A stretch of 64,000 nucleotides of DNA from JACRCT01 sp049841135 (GTDB lineage: Bacteria; Myxococcota; Myxococcia; Myxococcales; UBA5297). Under the pieces are notes generated by a model. That model was not told the DNA's origin. It saw only the letters and a program-made list of their open reading frames with translations, and ran no database searches. Position numbers and translations under genes: made by a program. Where the stretch lies: positions 434,001 to 498,000 of the forward strand of contig JASGHK010000006.1 in the NCBI GenBank assembly GCA_049841135.1. The letters are read 5' to 3'. Below are positions 1 through 8,989 of this stretch, in pieces (position 1 is the stretch's first letter; every line of letters starts with the position of its first letter).

Positions 1-1260
1 TCGAGCGTCTGGTTGACGCCCTCGACGATCTTGCGGAAGTCGCCCTGGTGCCTGCCGGCGTCGGCCCGGGTGTCGAGGCGGCCCTCGACGGCGGCGGCCG
101 CGAGCATGTCGGCATCGGCGACCAGCGCGTGGATGGCGTCGATGCAGGTGTTGAGGTTGTCCTTGATGGCGTTGAAGTCGCCGCGGTAGGCGTCGGTGAT
201 CCGCTCGGGGATGGCGCCCTTGGAGATCTGGTGGACGTACTCGGCGGCGACGCCGAGCGGGCCGATGACGGCGTCGAGCATCTCGTTGACCCCGCCGACG
301 ATGCCGGCATAGGCGCCCTTGAACTTCGACGGGTCGCCGCGGGCGCCGAGGTCGCCGGCCTTGGCGGCGGCGATGAGGCGCTGGGTCTCGTCGGTCAAGC
401 CGCGCAACGTGCCGATGGCCTGCACGAAGTTCTGGGAGAGGACGTCGGCCTGGGACCGGGGCGCGAGCGTGGCGCTCAGGTCGCCCGCGGCGATGGCCGC
501 GGCTCCTCGGGAGACCTCCTGGATGTAGCCGATGGTCTCGCGGAAGGAGTCGGCGAGCTCGCCGGCCTCGTCGCCCGAGTGGTGGTCGACCTCCACGTCG
601 ATCTCGCCGCGGGAGAGCGACCGGGCGACCTCGGTCATCTTGCGCAGCGGGGTCACCACCGAGCGGGTCACCCCGTAGCCCAGCCCGACGAGCAGCAGCC
701 CCAGCGCCACGGCAAACCCGATGAAGGTCCGCGAGAGGTTCGCGCTTCGTTCGCGCTCGGCGCCCGACCGCGCGTCCAGCGCGCGGAGGTCTTCGGCCAG
801 GCGGGTCTCCATCACCGCCATGGCGCGCTCGGCGGCAGGCGCGGCCTCCTCGAGGAAGGTGTTGTTGGCGAGGGCCAGCTCGGCATGCAGGAAGGCGTCG
901 AGGACCTTGGCGTCGGCGGCCCGCAGCTCGGCGACGGCACGGCGCGCGGCCGAGTCGCCGCCGAGTCGCGCGACCTCCTGGTCAATCTCCTTCCAGGCCG
1001 CGTCGCCCTGGCTCACCAGCTTGTCGACCAGGTCGAGGTCCTTCTCGCGGATGGTGCGCAAGAGGAGGTTCTGCGCGGCGTTGGTCGTCTGGATGAGGTC
1101 CAGCGCGCGCCGTGAGACCTGGCTGGCCTCGGCCGCCTGTCGCTCCGAGGTCTCCCAGACCTGGCCGAGCAGCCACGAGAACGCGCCGGCGGTCCCTGCG
1201 ACGGCCAGCGTGGCGGCCACGAGGAACGACAGCATCTTGGTGCGAGTGGTGATGCGCATG
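1..1260 (-). CDS. Methyl-accepting chemotaxis protein, 3' end outside window
   Basis: The reading frame is open from an ATG at 1260 to the window edge (420 codons). It starts with a membrane segment (about residues 8-30), then a helical periplasmic region of roughly 145 residues resembling a four-helix-bundle ligand domain, a second membrane segment (about 180-200) and a HAMP domain. Several HAMP-like helical units follow, rich in the pattern AAKAGDLGARGD and NAIKDNLNTCIDAI, which is typical of multi-HAMP myxobacterial chemoreceptors. The signalling hairpin that contacts CheA/CheW would lie beyond position 1 and is not seen, so the receptor call rests on the HAMP and ligand-domain architecture; a histidine kinase of similar layout cannot be fully excluded. 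It follows the secreted sensor at 1349-1897 on the same strand, 88 bases downstream. Confidence 0.8.
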
Positions 1261-1348
1261 AGCACTCCTGGAACCCCCCTGTGTTCTGGAGTCGGCAGGC
1301 TCCGCCCTGCGAAGGTCGGAGCGGCGCCTGCCGCGAGCAGCGGTGCAA

Positions 1349-1897
1349 CTAGAGCTTGGCGGTCGCCAGGCCGAACACGACGGAGCCGATGGGCTTGCCG
1401 CCCTCGACGACCGGCAGGGCCACCTGCACGCTCTCGACGCCGCTGGACTCGTCGACCTCGACCGGGCCCGTCCACTCCTTGCCCTTCATCGGGAGGTCGT
1501 GCTTGTCCTTGCCCTTGTGCGACCAGCTGGTCGTCTTGGCGAGCAGGGCGACCTTGGTGCCGTCGGCGCCCGACAGGAACATCTCGACGACGGAGGCGTC
1601 CTTCTTGGCCTTGAGGTGCTCGGCCACCGCGTTCTTGCTCAGGCCGCGCACGAACGGGTCGAGCATCGAGAGCCCCTTCCACTTCTCCTGGGTCATCTCC
1701 TTGGCCGCCGCCGGCGGCGCGGCGTTGAACTCCTTGACCGCGGCGACCACCTTCGGGTCGGCGGCCAGCGCCCGGAGGTCCTTGAGCTTGGCGTCGACCT
1801 TGGCCTTGATCTCGGGGGTCATCTCCTTGGCGTGGGCAGGGACGGCGAGGAGGACGGCGAAGCTCGCGACGAGTGCAGCGGCGAAGCGGGTGCTCAT
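1349..1897 (-). CDS. Secreted PDC/Cache-like sensor domain protein
   Basis: A 182-residue protein with a clear signal peptide (MSTRFAAALVASFAVLLA, cleavage after AHA near residue 23). The mature part starts with a charged helix and continues into an alpha/beta fold whose end (PVVEGGKPIGSVVFGL) matches the last strands of PDC/Cache sensor domains, where a ligand is bound in the periplasm. There is no membrane anchor or output domain, so it should be a free periplasmic protein. The start is set by a GGAGA-type ribosome site just upstream (CAGGAGACTCC). It is directly upstream of, and co-oriented with, the chemoreceptor, so it may deliver a ligand signal to it. The domain assignment is by eye from the C-terminal motif. 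Confidence 0.65.
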   Translation of the reverse strand: MSTRFAAALVASFAVLLAVPAHAKEMTPEIKAKVDAKLKDLRALAADPKVVAAVKEFNAAPPAAAKEMTQEKWKGLSMLDPFVRGLSKNAVAEHLKAKKDASVVEMFLSGADGTKVALLAKTTSWSHKGKDKHDLPMKGKEWTGPVEVDESSGVESVQVALPVVEGGKPIGSVVFGLATAKL

Positions 1898-2267
1898 GGA
1901 GTCTCCTGTCAGCCCGGAGGGCTGGCGATGGACCGGCCCGGGCGTGCCCAGGAACGGAGACGCACATCGAGTGCGTTCGGCTGCTTCATCGGCACGAACC
2001 GGTGAAGGCAGTAACGACTGGCGGCGCCTCCCCTGGAAAAGGCGCTTCGAGGCGTCAAGGCCATGACGCCGCTGAGCGTCGGTAGAACGAGACCGGGAAG
2101 TCCTGCCCGCGGGCGATGGGCGTGGCACGACGGCTTCGCGGCTCGGCTTGAGCTTGGCCAGGAGGGCGCCTATGGGGCCGACAGCCGATACGGCAAGGGA
2201 GCAGTTCGTGCGAGCAGGCGAGCCGGCCTAATGTGGCGGCCGCACCACCACGCGAGGAGGAGGACGC
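1898..2267. other. Divergent intergenic region, 370 bp
   Basis: Lies between the divergently transcribed sensor gene and the thioesterase gene, so it should hold both promoters. I see no convincing coding frame, repeat or operator. A GGAGG-rich stretch (CGAGGAGGAGGACGC) close to 2268 is the ribosome site for the thioesterase. Confidence 0.5.
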
Positions 2268-2672
2268 ATGGCCGACGACGGCTTGAAGATCGAGGGAACG
2301 ATGATGGAGGCCCTGGGGATGGAGTTCGTGGAGTACCGGCCTGACCGGGTCGTCGTGCGCATGCCAGTCGGCCCCAAGGTCCACCAGCCGTTCGGCCTGC
2401 TGCACGGCGGAGCCTCGGTGGCGCTGGCGGAGACCGCGGCCAGCTTCGGCACCGGGCTGAACGTGGACCTCACGACGCACTCGCCGGTCGGCTCGGAGAT
2501 CACCGCGAGCCACGTGCGGCCGGTCAAGGACGGGTTCGTGGTGGCCACGGCCACCGTGCTGCACAAGGGCCGCACGTCCATGGTCTGGCACATCCGCGTC
2601 GAGACCGAGGCCGAGCGCAAGCTGGTCTGTGTCTCGCAGTGCCGGGTGTCCATCGTCCCGAACCGGCCGTAG
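2268..2672 (+). CDS. Hotdog-fold acyl-CoA thioesterase (PaaI/MenI family)
   Basis: A 134-residue single-domain hotdog protein. It carries the PaaI/EntH/MenI signature: the HQPFGLLHGG loop (HGG at residues 46-48) followed by the central helix ALAETAAS with the likely catalytic Glu55, and the paired strands VGSEITASHVRPVKDG and RTSMVWHIRVE. Enzymes of this family hydrolyse acyl- or aroyl-CoA thioesters in the cytosol, for example 1,4-dihydroxy-2-naphthoyl-CoA in menaquinone synthesis, or clean up misloaded carriers. No menaquinone or phenylacetate genes are nearby, so the substrate stays open. A strong purine-rich ribosome site precedes the ATG at 2268. Length is normal for the family. Confidence 0.9.
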   Translation: MADDGLKIEGTMMEALGMEFVEYRPDRVVVRMPVGPKVHQPFGLLHGGASVALAETAASFGTGLNVDLTTHSPVGSEITASHVRPVKDGFVVATATVLHKGRTSMVWHIRVETEAERKLVCVSQCRVSIVPNRP

Positions 2673-2851
2673 CCCCTGCCGCGGATCGAACGGCCGGGCT
2701 CGCGCGGTCCGCGCGCGTCCGTGGGACCGTCCCTCCGTGCCACGCCCAGGTGAGCGGCCGGCCAGCCACTTCCTTGGTTGTCGGGCGACCGCGAACGCGG
2801 TAGCCATTCGTCCGCACAATGCCGACCTACTTCGGCAAAGGGAGAGAGCAC

Positions 2852-3916
2852 ATGGTGAAAGTCGCAATCAACGGGTTCGGCCGGATCGGCCGTCAGGTCG
2901 TCAGCGCGATGGTCGAGAAGGGCGTGCTCGGCAAGGAGATCGACGTGGTCGCCGTCGTCGATGTCTCCACCGACGCCGACTACTTCGCCTACCAGCTCCG
3001 CTACGACTCGGTGCACGGCAAGTTCAAGGGCGAGATCCGCACCGAGAAGAGCAAGCCGGACCTCAAGGAGAACGACGTCCTGGTCGTCAACGGCCAGAAG
3101 ATCCAGTGCCTGATGGCGGCCAAGGACCTCGCCACGCTGCCGTGGAAGAGCCTGGGCGTCGAGCTGGTCATCGAGTCGACCGGCCTGTTCAACGACAGCG
3201 AGAAGGCCAAGGGCCACCTCGTCGCGGGCGCCAAGAAGGTGCTCCTCTCCGCGCCGGGCAAGGGCGAGGTGAAGACGGTCGTCATCGGCGTCAACGAGAA
3301 CGAGTACGACCCCGCCAAGCACCCGATCGTCAGCAACGCCAGCTGCACCACCAACTGCCTGGCGCCCGTGGTCCACGTCATCATGAAGGAAGGCCTCGGC
3401 ATCGAGACCGGCCTGATGACCACCATCCACAGCTACACCGCGACCCAGAAGACGGTGGACGGCCCGTCGAAGAAGGATTGGCGCGGTGGGCGCGCGGCAG
3501 CGGTGAACATCATCCCAGCTCGACCGGCGCCGCGAAGGCCGTGGGCGAGGTGCTGCCGGCGACGAAGGGCAAGCTGACCGGCATGTCCTTCCGTGTGCCG
3601 ACCCCGGACGTCTCGGTGGTGGACCTGACCTTCCGCACCGAGAAGGACACGTCGATCGAGGAGATCGACAAGCTGCTCAAGAACGCCTCGACGACCTACC
3701 TCAAGGGCATCCTGGGCGTGACGAGCGAGGAGCTGCGTCTCCACCGACTTCATCCACGACAACCACTCGTCCATCTACGACGCGAAGGCGACGCTCGAGA
3801 ACAACCTCAAGGGCGAGAAGCGCTTCTTCAGAATCGTCAGCTGGTACGACAACGAGTGGGGCTACAGCTGCCGCGTCGTCGACCTGACGCTCATCATGGC
3901 GAAGAAGGGCCTGTAG
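2852..3916 (+). CDS. gap: Glyceraldehyde-3-phosphate dehydrogenase (two apparent frameshifts)
   Basis: Type I phosphorylating GAPDH of glycolysis and gluconeogenesis. The N-terminus has the NAD fold motif VKVAINGFGRIGR, the active site is SNASCTTNCLAP with the nucleophilic Cys, and the C-terminus ends with SWYDNEWGYSCRV. Start ATG 2852 follows a GGGAGAGA ribosome site. The frame breaks twice: at about 3514-3521 (after VNIIP; one base missing before AGCTC) and at 3730-3736 (GAGCTGC where GAGCTC would restore EELVSTDFIHDN). With both corrected, the product is a full-length enzyme of about 355 residues with every catalytic element, so an error in the sequence is more likely than a pseudogene. 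Followed by a strong terminator at 3947. Confidence 0.93.
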
Positions 3917-3946
3917 AAAAGGTCCAGCAGTCAGCCGCGAGTTGAA

Positions 3947-3984
3947 AGAGGCGCTGGGCGGTCAACCCGCCCGGCGCCTCTTTG
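3947..3984 (+). terminator. Rho-independent terminator after gap
   Basis: The arm GAGGCGCTGGGCGG (3948-3961) pairs with CCCGCCCGGCGCCTC (3966-3980) across a TCAA-type loop, followed by TTTGCGT. It lies 31 bases after the gap stop codon. Confidence 0.85.
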
Positions 3985-4083
3985 CGTCTCGTCGCCAAGT
4001 GGCCGCAAGCCACCGCGCCAGCGTTCACCTCCACGGCGTCGCGCCGGGGGCCAGCCCCTTTAGTGGGCTTTCAACCCCAGTAG

Positions 4084-4165
4084 CCCGGGGCCTTCAGCCG
4101 CCTTCAGCCGGCCTTCAGCCCCGGGAGGACGGTGATAGGACGGATGGGACGAATGGGACGGATGG
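4084..4165. repeat. Palindrome with internal tandem CCTTCAGCC units and a 9-bp triplet repeat
   Basis: CCCGGGGC at 4084-4091 pairs with GCCCCGGG ending near 4124. The loop holds near-identical copies of CCTTCAGCCG. Immediately after (about 4138-4164) the 9-mer GGACGRATG is repeated three times in tandem. Read on the minus strand, this follows the stop codon of the CPBP protease gene and resembles the GGGGCTGAAG-type interspersed palindromes common in environmental GC-rich genomes. Confidence 0.6.
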
Positions 4166-4184
4166 CGATCGTCGAAGGGGACGG

Positions 4185-5000
4185 TCAGTTCCAGGTGATG
4201 TTCGGCCACCGGCGGGTCGCCAGCACGGAAAGCGCCGCGACCGACCAGGCGATGGCCACCGAGACGGCGGTCCAGAAGAGGTTCTCGCCGAAGGTCGGGT
4301 AGTCGATGGCGAAGATGAACGCGCTCGAGGAGATGCTGAAGTGGTAGCCCACGCAGGCCGAGAGGCTGCCGCCGGTCTTCTCGTGCAGGTGAGTCAGGAC
4401 GAAGGAGTGGGCGGAGAGCAGGACGGGGCCGAGCAGCACGATGAGCGGCACGCAGCCCCAGCCGAGGTCGCCCAGGCCGATCCAGTCGGCGAAGCCGTGC
4501 CACAAACCACCCCAAACCAGACCGACGAGGAGCGCTGAAGCCCAAGGCCGGTAGCGCTCGCGAAGCTTCGGCAGCAGAAAGCCGCGCCAGCCGGGCTCCT
4601 CGGTCAAGGCGGCCAGGACGGCGATGCCGATGCCGGGGCCGATCTTTGCGGCGAAGCCCGCCGCGGAGACGTGGCCGCCGCTCGCGACGTACACGCCCAC
4701 CGCGGCGAGGTTCATCAGCCAAGGGGCCAAGGCGAGCAGCCACCACCGCCCGATGCGCCGGCGTCCCATCCGGCCAAGCAGCGTCCGAAGGCCGGCGCGC
4801 CCATCGACGGCGAGGGTGGTGACGAGGCTGCCGACGGTCGGGCCGAAGACGCCCAGGACCATGAAGGCCATCGCCGCGGGGTGAGGGGGCGGCTTGAAGA
4901 GGCCGCCGACCGGAACGGCGGTCAGGATGAGCGACCACCAGCCGAACGACCAGAGGCAGGTGACGGCGAGGTAGGTGGTGATGGGGTTGCGCTTGAGCAC
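4185..5000 (-). CDS. CPBP-family intramembrane glutamic protease
   Basis: A 271-residue polytopic membrane protein with about seven to eight hydrophobic segments. It carries the CPBP (Abi/CAAX-like) active-site motifs: EEPGWRG at residues 134-140 (EExxxRG motif 1) and GGLWHG near 163-168, which supplies the motif 2 histidine. Members of this family are membrane-embedded proteases; bacterial ones have been tied to bacteriocin self-immunity or maturation, but most have no known substrate. No peptide precursor or transporter is adjacent, so the role here is unknown. The ATG at 5000 lies just after the YceI gene on the same strand. A second CPBP protein, at 44671-45516, is not closely similar outside the motifs. 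Confidence 0.88.
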   Translation of the reverse strand: MLKRNPITTYLAVTCLWSFGWWSLILTAVPVGGLFKPPPHPAAMAFMVLGVFGPTVGSLVTTLAVDGRAGLRTLLGRMGRRRIGRWWLLALAPWLMNLAAVGVYVASGGHVSAAGFAAKIGPGIGIAVLAALTEEPGWRGFLLPKLRERYRPWASALLVGLVWGGLWHGFADWIGLGDLGWGCVPLIVLLGPVLLSAHSFVLTHLHEKTGGSLSACVGYHFSISSSAFIFAIDYPTFGENLFWTAVSVAIAWSVAALSVLATRRWPNITWN

Positions 5001-5041
5001 ACGGGCTCCGATGGCGAGCCCCCTCGTGGAAGCGCGGCAGT

Positions 5042-5704
5042 CTATCTCGGGGCTGCGGGTCTGGCAGTCAGCTCGAAGCTCACCTGCACCTCGTCCTTGA
5101 CGGACACGGCGCCGAGGGCGGCGCTGACCGGCTTGATGCCGAACTCGCGCAGGCTCAGCGTGACGCCGCCGGTCCCCGAGACCGAGCCCTCGGTCACGGT
5201 CGCGTGGAAGGGCACGCGCAGCGGGCGGGTCACCCCGTGGAGCGTCAGCGTCCCGTCGAGCTCGCCGTGCAGGTCGAGCGCACCGGTGCCCTCGGCGGCC
5301 GAAGGGGGAACGTCGAGGACGATCCGCTGCGCGTCGAGCGCAATGGTGGGGAAGCGGGCGGCCTCGAGGACCTGGTCGCGCGTCTGGGCCTCCACCTTCG
5401 CGCGGTCCGAGTCCGACAGACCGGGCTCGTGATAGCGAAGCGAGTTGGCCTCGACCCGAAGCTGCACGTGGGAGCGCTCGGGCGCCTGGGGATCGACCTG
5501 GAGCCTTCCGTACCAGCGCTCCGGGAGGAAGAGGTGGTCGTGCCCGAGCGCGGAGAGGGCGCCGCTCTTGAAGACCTGGACCGAGAGCTGGCTGTGCTCG
5601 GTGTCGACGAGGTAGGTGCGCGGCTCCGCGTGGGCCGACGGGCCGGAGACCAGGAGACCAGTGGTCAGGGCGACCGCGAGGGAGGCAGGGGGCAGACGCA
5701 GCAT
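5042..5704 (-). CDS. YceI-family periplasmic protein
   Basis: A 220-residue protein with a signal peptide (MLRLPPASLAVALTTGLLV, cleavage after SAHA). The mature domain is YceI-like: the start RTYLVDTEHSQLSVQVF, a central GTLTLHGVTRPLRVP motif and a C-terminal FELTARP. YceI proteins are lipocalin-like barrels that bind long-chain polyprenyl or quinone lipids in the periplasm; some are induced by alkaline or acid stress. An ATG-less extension upstream is open but lacks a signal-peptide context, so the start at 5704 was chosen. It is 42 bases upstream of the CPBP protease gene on the same strand and could be co-transcribed with it. Confidence 0.88.
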   Translation of the reverse strand: MLRLPPASLAVALTTGLLVSGPSAHAEPRTYLVDTEHSQLSVQVFKSGALSALGHDHLFLPERWYGRLQVDPQAPERSHVQLRVEANSLRYHEPGLSDSDRAKVEAQTRDQVLEAARFPTIALDAQRIVLDVPPSAAEGTGALDLHGELDGTLTLHGVTRPLRVPFHATVTEGSVSGTGGVTLSLREFGIKPVSAALGAVSVKDEVQVSFELTARPAAPR

Positions 5705-5810
5705 GGAAAAGCTCCTGGCATCACGGTCGGCATCGTGAGCCGCTGCGGTCATCCTCGGATGGGAGAGGAGCTGCCGAGGGCCCACCTGGCGAGGTATGAA
5801 CGGAGGCGCC

Positions 5811-6559
5811 ATGCACTCCCTCAGCGTCGCCCTCGCGATCTTCCTGGCTGCAACGCCCGACGCAACGGTGCCGCGCATCCGTGCCGGTCGACCCGCTCTG
5901 GCAGAAGGCGCTCGCGCTCGCCGCGGCCAACGAAGGACTGCTGCCCAGGAAGATGGTCGAGACGGAGAAGCTCAAGGACCTCGACGGCGAGACGCTGGCC
6001 ACGACCGTCAGCGTCTTCGAGATCGTCCGCGAGTCGCCGACCCGCGTCGTGCGCAGGCTGGTGAAGGCCACCCGCGACGGCAAGGAGTTCACGGAGAAGC
6101 GAAGGAAGGAGCTGTCCGAGCCGGGCAACGACCCCGAGGTGTTCAAGCGCCGGGTGAACATCTTCCTCGCCGAGAACCAGGAACGCGTCGAGGTGAAGCG
6201 GACGGAGCTGACGCAGCAGAATCAACGGCGTGGCCTGCACGGCCTACCGCTTCAACCTGCAGGGCGAGCACGGTCCGGTCACCGGCCGCGCCTGGCTCGA
6301 CGATGCGACCGGGACGCCTCTGGTGATCGAGGCGACCCCGCTGGCCTTCCCGCAGCTGGAGAAGGTGCGGCTCAAGTCCATGACCCAGCGCTTCGGCTAT
6401 CGGGTCGACCGGGCCAACGGGCGCTGGATGGCGGAGACGCTCGAGGCGCGAACCGAGCTCGAAATCAAGAAGCTGCTCGACACGCCTATGGTGGTGGAGA
6501 CGAGCGTCCGGTTCGAGGAGTACGACCTCGCCGCACCTTCACCGACCCAAAGCCGCTGA
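5811..6559 (+). CDS. Secreted protein of unknown function (two apparent frameshifts)
   Basis: ATG 5811 follows a GGAGG ribosome site and opens a short signal peptide (MHSLSVALAIFLAATPDA). The frame then shifts between about 5865 and 5881 into PVDPLWQKALALAAANEG, and again at 6217-6223, where CAGAATC breaks the frame. Dropping one A joins ELTQQ to INGVACTAYRFNLQG. The restored product is about 248 residues. Its second half (WLDDATGTPLVIEATPLAF, RWMAETLEARTE) looks like a beta-rich periplasmic domain reminiscent of LolA-like or outer-membrane lipoprotein-sorting folds, but I do not recognise the family. Without the first correction, a GTG at 5881 would give a cytosolic form, which has no ribosome site and is less likely. 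Confidence 0.55.
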
Positions 6560-6978
6560 AGGTGCCCTGGAACCCCGAGAACCGGCACCCAAGACCACGA
6601 ACGGCCCGCCCAACGGCCCTGGCTGGCCGCCCGAGGCGCGATGGACGGTCAGGCCTATTTCAGCAAGCCTGGCGATCGAACCAGCCCAGAGCGGCCCGCC
6701 CTGCGCCTCTGCGGGGCACTCCTGGGCAAGCTGTAATTGACCGAATTTGCTGGAGATTTTCGTCATTGAACGGGCCTCCTGGGTGGGGCGCCACCAGTAC
6801 GAGGAGGCAAAGTCCGCGAAATCGCGTCGCTCGTGGCCGGCTGTCGCCGGACGGCCTGGCAACCTGCCGGATTAACAAGAGAATCCAGAAAGCGCGGTCG
6901 CCTTCACTTTTCGGCCGTCCGTTTTCTCGGCCCACGGTCACTAAGGGGGCGGAGAGCACACCCGCCACGGAGGACGCA
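6560..6978. other. Intergenic leader, 419 bp, with lower GC than its neighbours
   Basis: No coding frame is supported. About 6730-6775 is notably A+T-rich for this window and is the best place for a promoter of the large secreted protein that starts at 6979. I could not define a -35/-10 pair with confidence. Confidence 0.4.
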
Positions 6979-8280
6979 ATGAAGAACATGATCAAGGTCG
7001 CCATGATGGTGGTCGGCCTCGCCACGATGCTGTGGACCGACGCCGCCATCGCCCAGATGCAGGACAACCCCGAGTGCCTCGGCACCGCGTGTGGCAAGCC
7101 GAAGGAGGAGGGTGGTGGCTGTGGCTGTGGCTGTGGCTGCTCGGTCTGGGTCGCGTACACCGATGACGGTGACACCCTGGCCTACGCCGACGACGCCGAT
7201 GGCGACGGCAAGGCCGACCCCCAGGACAACTGCCCGTTCGTCGCCAACCGCGACCAGTCGGACGCTGACAGCGACGGCATCGGCGACGCCTGCGACAACT
7301 GCCCGAGCGTCGTGAACAAGGAGCAGTCGGACATCGACGGCGACGGCAAGGGCGACGCCTGCGAGGACGACACCGACGGCGACACCATCCCGGACGGCAC
7401 CGACAACTGCCTGACGGTCGCCAACAAGGACCAGAAGAGCACCGGTGGCTGCCCCGGCAAGGGCGACGCCTGCTGCGCCGACGCCGATGGCGACGGCATC
7501 CCCAACGCCCAGGACAACTGCCCGCTCGTGGCCAACCCCAGCCAGGACATCGTCGCCGGCGCGACCTGCACCACCGACGCTGACAAGGACGGCGTTCCGG
7601 ACACCATCGACAACTGCGTCGACGTCGCCAACCCGGACCAGAAGGACACCGACAAGGACGGCAAGGGCGACCTGTGCGACGCCGACATCGACGGCGACAG
7701 CGTGCTCAACGCCAAGGACAACTGCCCCGCGATGGCCAACGCCGACCAGATCGACGCGGACAAGGACGGCAAGGGCGACGCCTGCGACGCCGTGTTCTGC
7801 TTCGTGGTCGACTCCACCGACGCCGACGCCTGCCTGAACCCGAAGGCCCCGTTCGCCGTCAGCGCCGGCCCCGCCATCAAGGCCAAGAAGGGCGAGACCG
7901 TCCGCCTGCCCATCTTCGCCAACCGCAACAACGTGGCGATGAACTTCACCTGGACCGTCGCCAAGCGCCCGGCCGGCTCCGAGGCCGCCATCAGCAACCC
8001 GATCGGCTCGGTCAGCGCCTCCCGCGACTGGCAGTACGCCTACCCGAACGGCGAGGTCCCGACCTTCGTCGCCGACGCCGACGGCACCTTCGAGTTCCAG
8101 CTGGCCGCCGACCTGGTCTTCCCGGACCGCGTGTACCCCGAGCAGGTCAAGGCCACCTCCACCACCAAGCTGGTCGCTGAGGGTGGCGAGGGCCTGGCCA
8201 ACAGCTGCAGCACCGCCTTCGGCGCGCCGCTCATCCCGCTCGCGCTCCTGGGCCTGGCTGCCCTCCGCCGCCGCCAGTAG
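6979..8280 (+). CDS. Thrombospondin type 3 repeat protein with MYXO-CTERM-like tail
   Basis: A 433-residue exported protein. It has a signal peptide (MKNMIKVAMMVVGLATMLW, cleavage near AIAQ) and a Gly/Cys cluster (GGGCGCGCGC) around residues 47-56. Six calcium-binding thrombospondin type 3 repeats follow (about 70-275), each a D-rich DxDxDGxxDxxDNCP unit. A beta-sandwich-like domain (about 290-410) is followed by a tail of Ser-Cys, a hydrophobic helix (GAPLIPLALLGLAALRRR) and arginines. That tail matches the MYXO-CTERM pattern, which targets proteins to the cell surface by Cys processing. Aspartate-rich repeats normally bind Ca2+ and stiffen adhesins. The ATG at 6979 follows CGGAGGACGC. The gene ends before a strong hairpin at 8316. 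Confidence 0.85.
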   Translation: MKNMIKVAMMVVGLATMLWTDAAIAQMQDNPECLGTACGKPKEEGGGCGCGCGCSVWVAYTDDGDTLAYADDADGDGKADPQDNCPFVANRDQSDADSDGIGDACDNCPSVVNKEQSDIDGDGKGDACEDDTDGDTIPDGTDNCLTVANKDQKSTGGCPGKGDACCADADGDGIPNAQDNCPLVANPSQDIVAGATCTTDADKDGVPDTIDNCVDVANPDQKDTDKDGKGDLCDADIDGDSVLNAKDNCPAMANADQIDADKDGKGDACDAVFCFVVDSTDADACLNPKAPFAVSAGPAIKAKKGETVRLPIFANRNNVAMNFTWTVAKRPAGSEAAISNPIGSVSASRDWQYAYPNGEVPTFVADADGTFEFQLAADLVFPDRVYPEQVKATSTTKLVAEGGEGLANSCSTAFGAPLIPLALLGLAALRRRQ

Positions 8281-8315
8281 CAGGTAGGGCATAGGCGAGC
8301 GCTCTCCAAGGGCTC

Positions 8316-8349
8316 GGGGGGCGGCCGTCAGATAGAATGGCCGCCCCCC
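8316..8349 (+). terminator. GC-rich hairpin, probable terminator
   Basis: GGGGGGCGGCC (8316-8326) pairs perfectly with GGCCGCCCCCC (8339-8349) across a 12-nt A-rich loop. It separates the surface-protein gene from the sigma-factor gene. No U-tract follows, so termination would be weak or rho-assisted. Confidence 0.6.
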
Positions 8350-8371
8350 ACCCGCATCTAGAGGCGCTCGC

Positions 8372-8378
8372 GAGGAAG
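8372..8378 (+). promoter_or_regulatory. Ribosome site that sets a TTG start
   Basis: GAGGAAG two bases upstream of TTG 8381 supports this start for the sigma-factor gene. The first in-frame ATG, at 8474, would remove the leading helix of region 2 and has no such site. Confidence 0.5.
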
Positions 8379-8380
8379 AT

Positions 8381-8989
8381 TTGGCAGCACCACTCACAGC
8401 CGACCGCAAGGTCGCGGCGAATCTGGAAGTCGCGAAGGCGGCCGCAGCAGGGGATGCACAGGCGAGGCGCCAGATGGCTGAGCGCCTCCTAGACCGGGTG
8501 AGGACGACGGTGACGTACCTGGCTCCAAATCATCCCGATGTCGACGACCTGGTCCAGCGGTCGCTCATCGAGATCCTGCGCTCCGCGGGCAACTACCGCG
8601 GCGAGAGCAGCCTGGAGACCTGGGCCGACCGGATCGCCGCCCGCACCTCGATGCGCCTCATCAAGCAGCGCGCCCGCCACGCCGAGGTCGTCACGCTGGT
8701 CGCCGAGCCCGAGCCCGAGGAGTTCGTCAGCGGCGTGGGCGAGGCAGAGAAGGCGAGCCTGAGGCGGCGGCTGACCGCGCTGCTCTCCCGGCTCTCGCCC
8801 GAGCGCCGCTCCGCAGTGGTCCTCCACTATGTGCATGGCTACACCGTCGAGGAGATCTCCGAGATCACCGAGACGCCCGCCAACACCGTGCGAGACCGCC
8901 TGCGGGTGGGAAAGTCGCTGCTTCGCAAGTACATCCTCATGGATTCCGGGCTGAGCGAGTCCGACGACGACGGGGAGGCACTGCAATGA
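8381..8989 (+). CDS. ECF-type RNA polymerase sigma factor
   Basis: A 202-residue sigma-70 family protein with regions 2 and 4 only. Region 2 spans about residues 40-105 (PDVDDLVQRSLIEILRS, then GESSLETWADRIAAR for promoter melting). Region 4 is the helix-turn-helix at about 135-185 (LSRLSPERRSAVVLHYVHGYTVEE, then NTVRDRLRVGKSLLR). It directs RNA polymerase to a small regulon, usually including its own operon. The stop codon overlaps the start of the FecR/anti-sigma gene (ATGA at 8986), so the two are translationally coupled, which fits a sigma/anti-sigma pair. The C-terminal tail after 185 is acidic and probably disordered. Confidence 0.92.
   Translation: MAAPLTADRKVAANLEVAKAAAAGDAQARRQMAERLLDRVRTTVTYLAPNHPDVDDLVQRSLIEILRSAGNYRGESSLETWADRIAARTSMRLIKQRARHAEVVTLVAEPEPEEFVSGVGEAEKASLRRRLTALLSRLSPERRSAVVLHYVHGYTVEEISEITETPANTVRDRLRVGKSLLRKYILMDSGLSESDDDGEALQ

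Noticed and set aside
2852..3916. gap as a pseudogene
   Set aside because: Both breaks are one-base changes near AGCTC sites; the restored protein is full length with all catalytic residues. A real loss of this central enzyme is unlikely.
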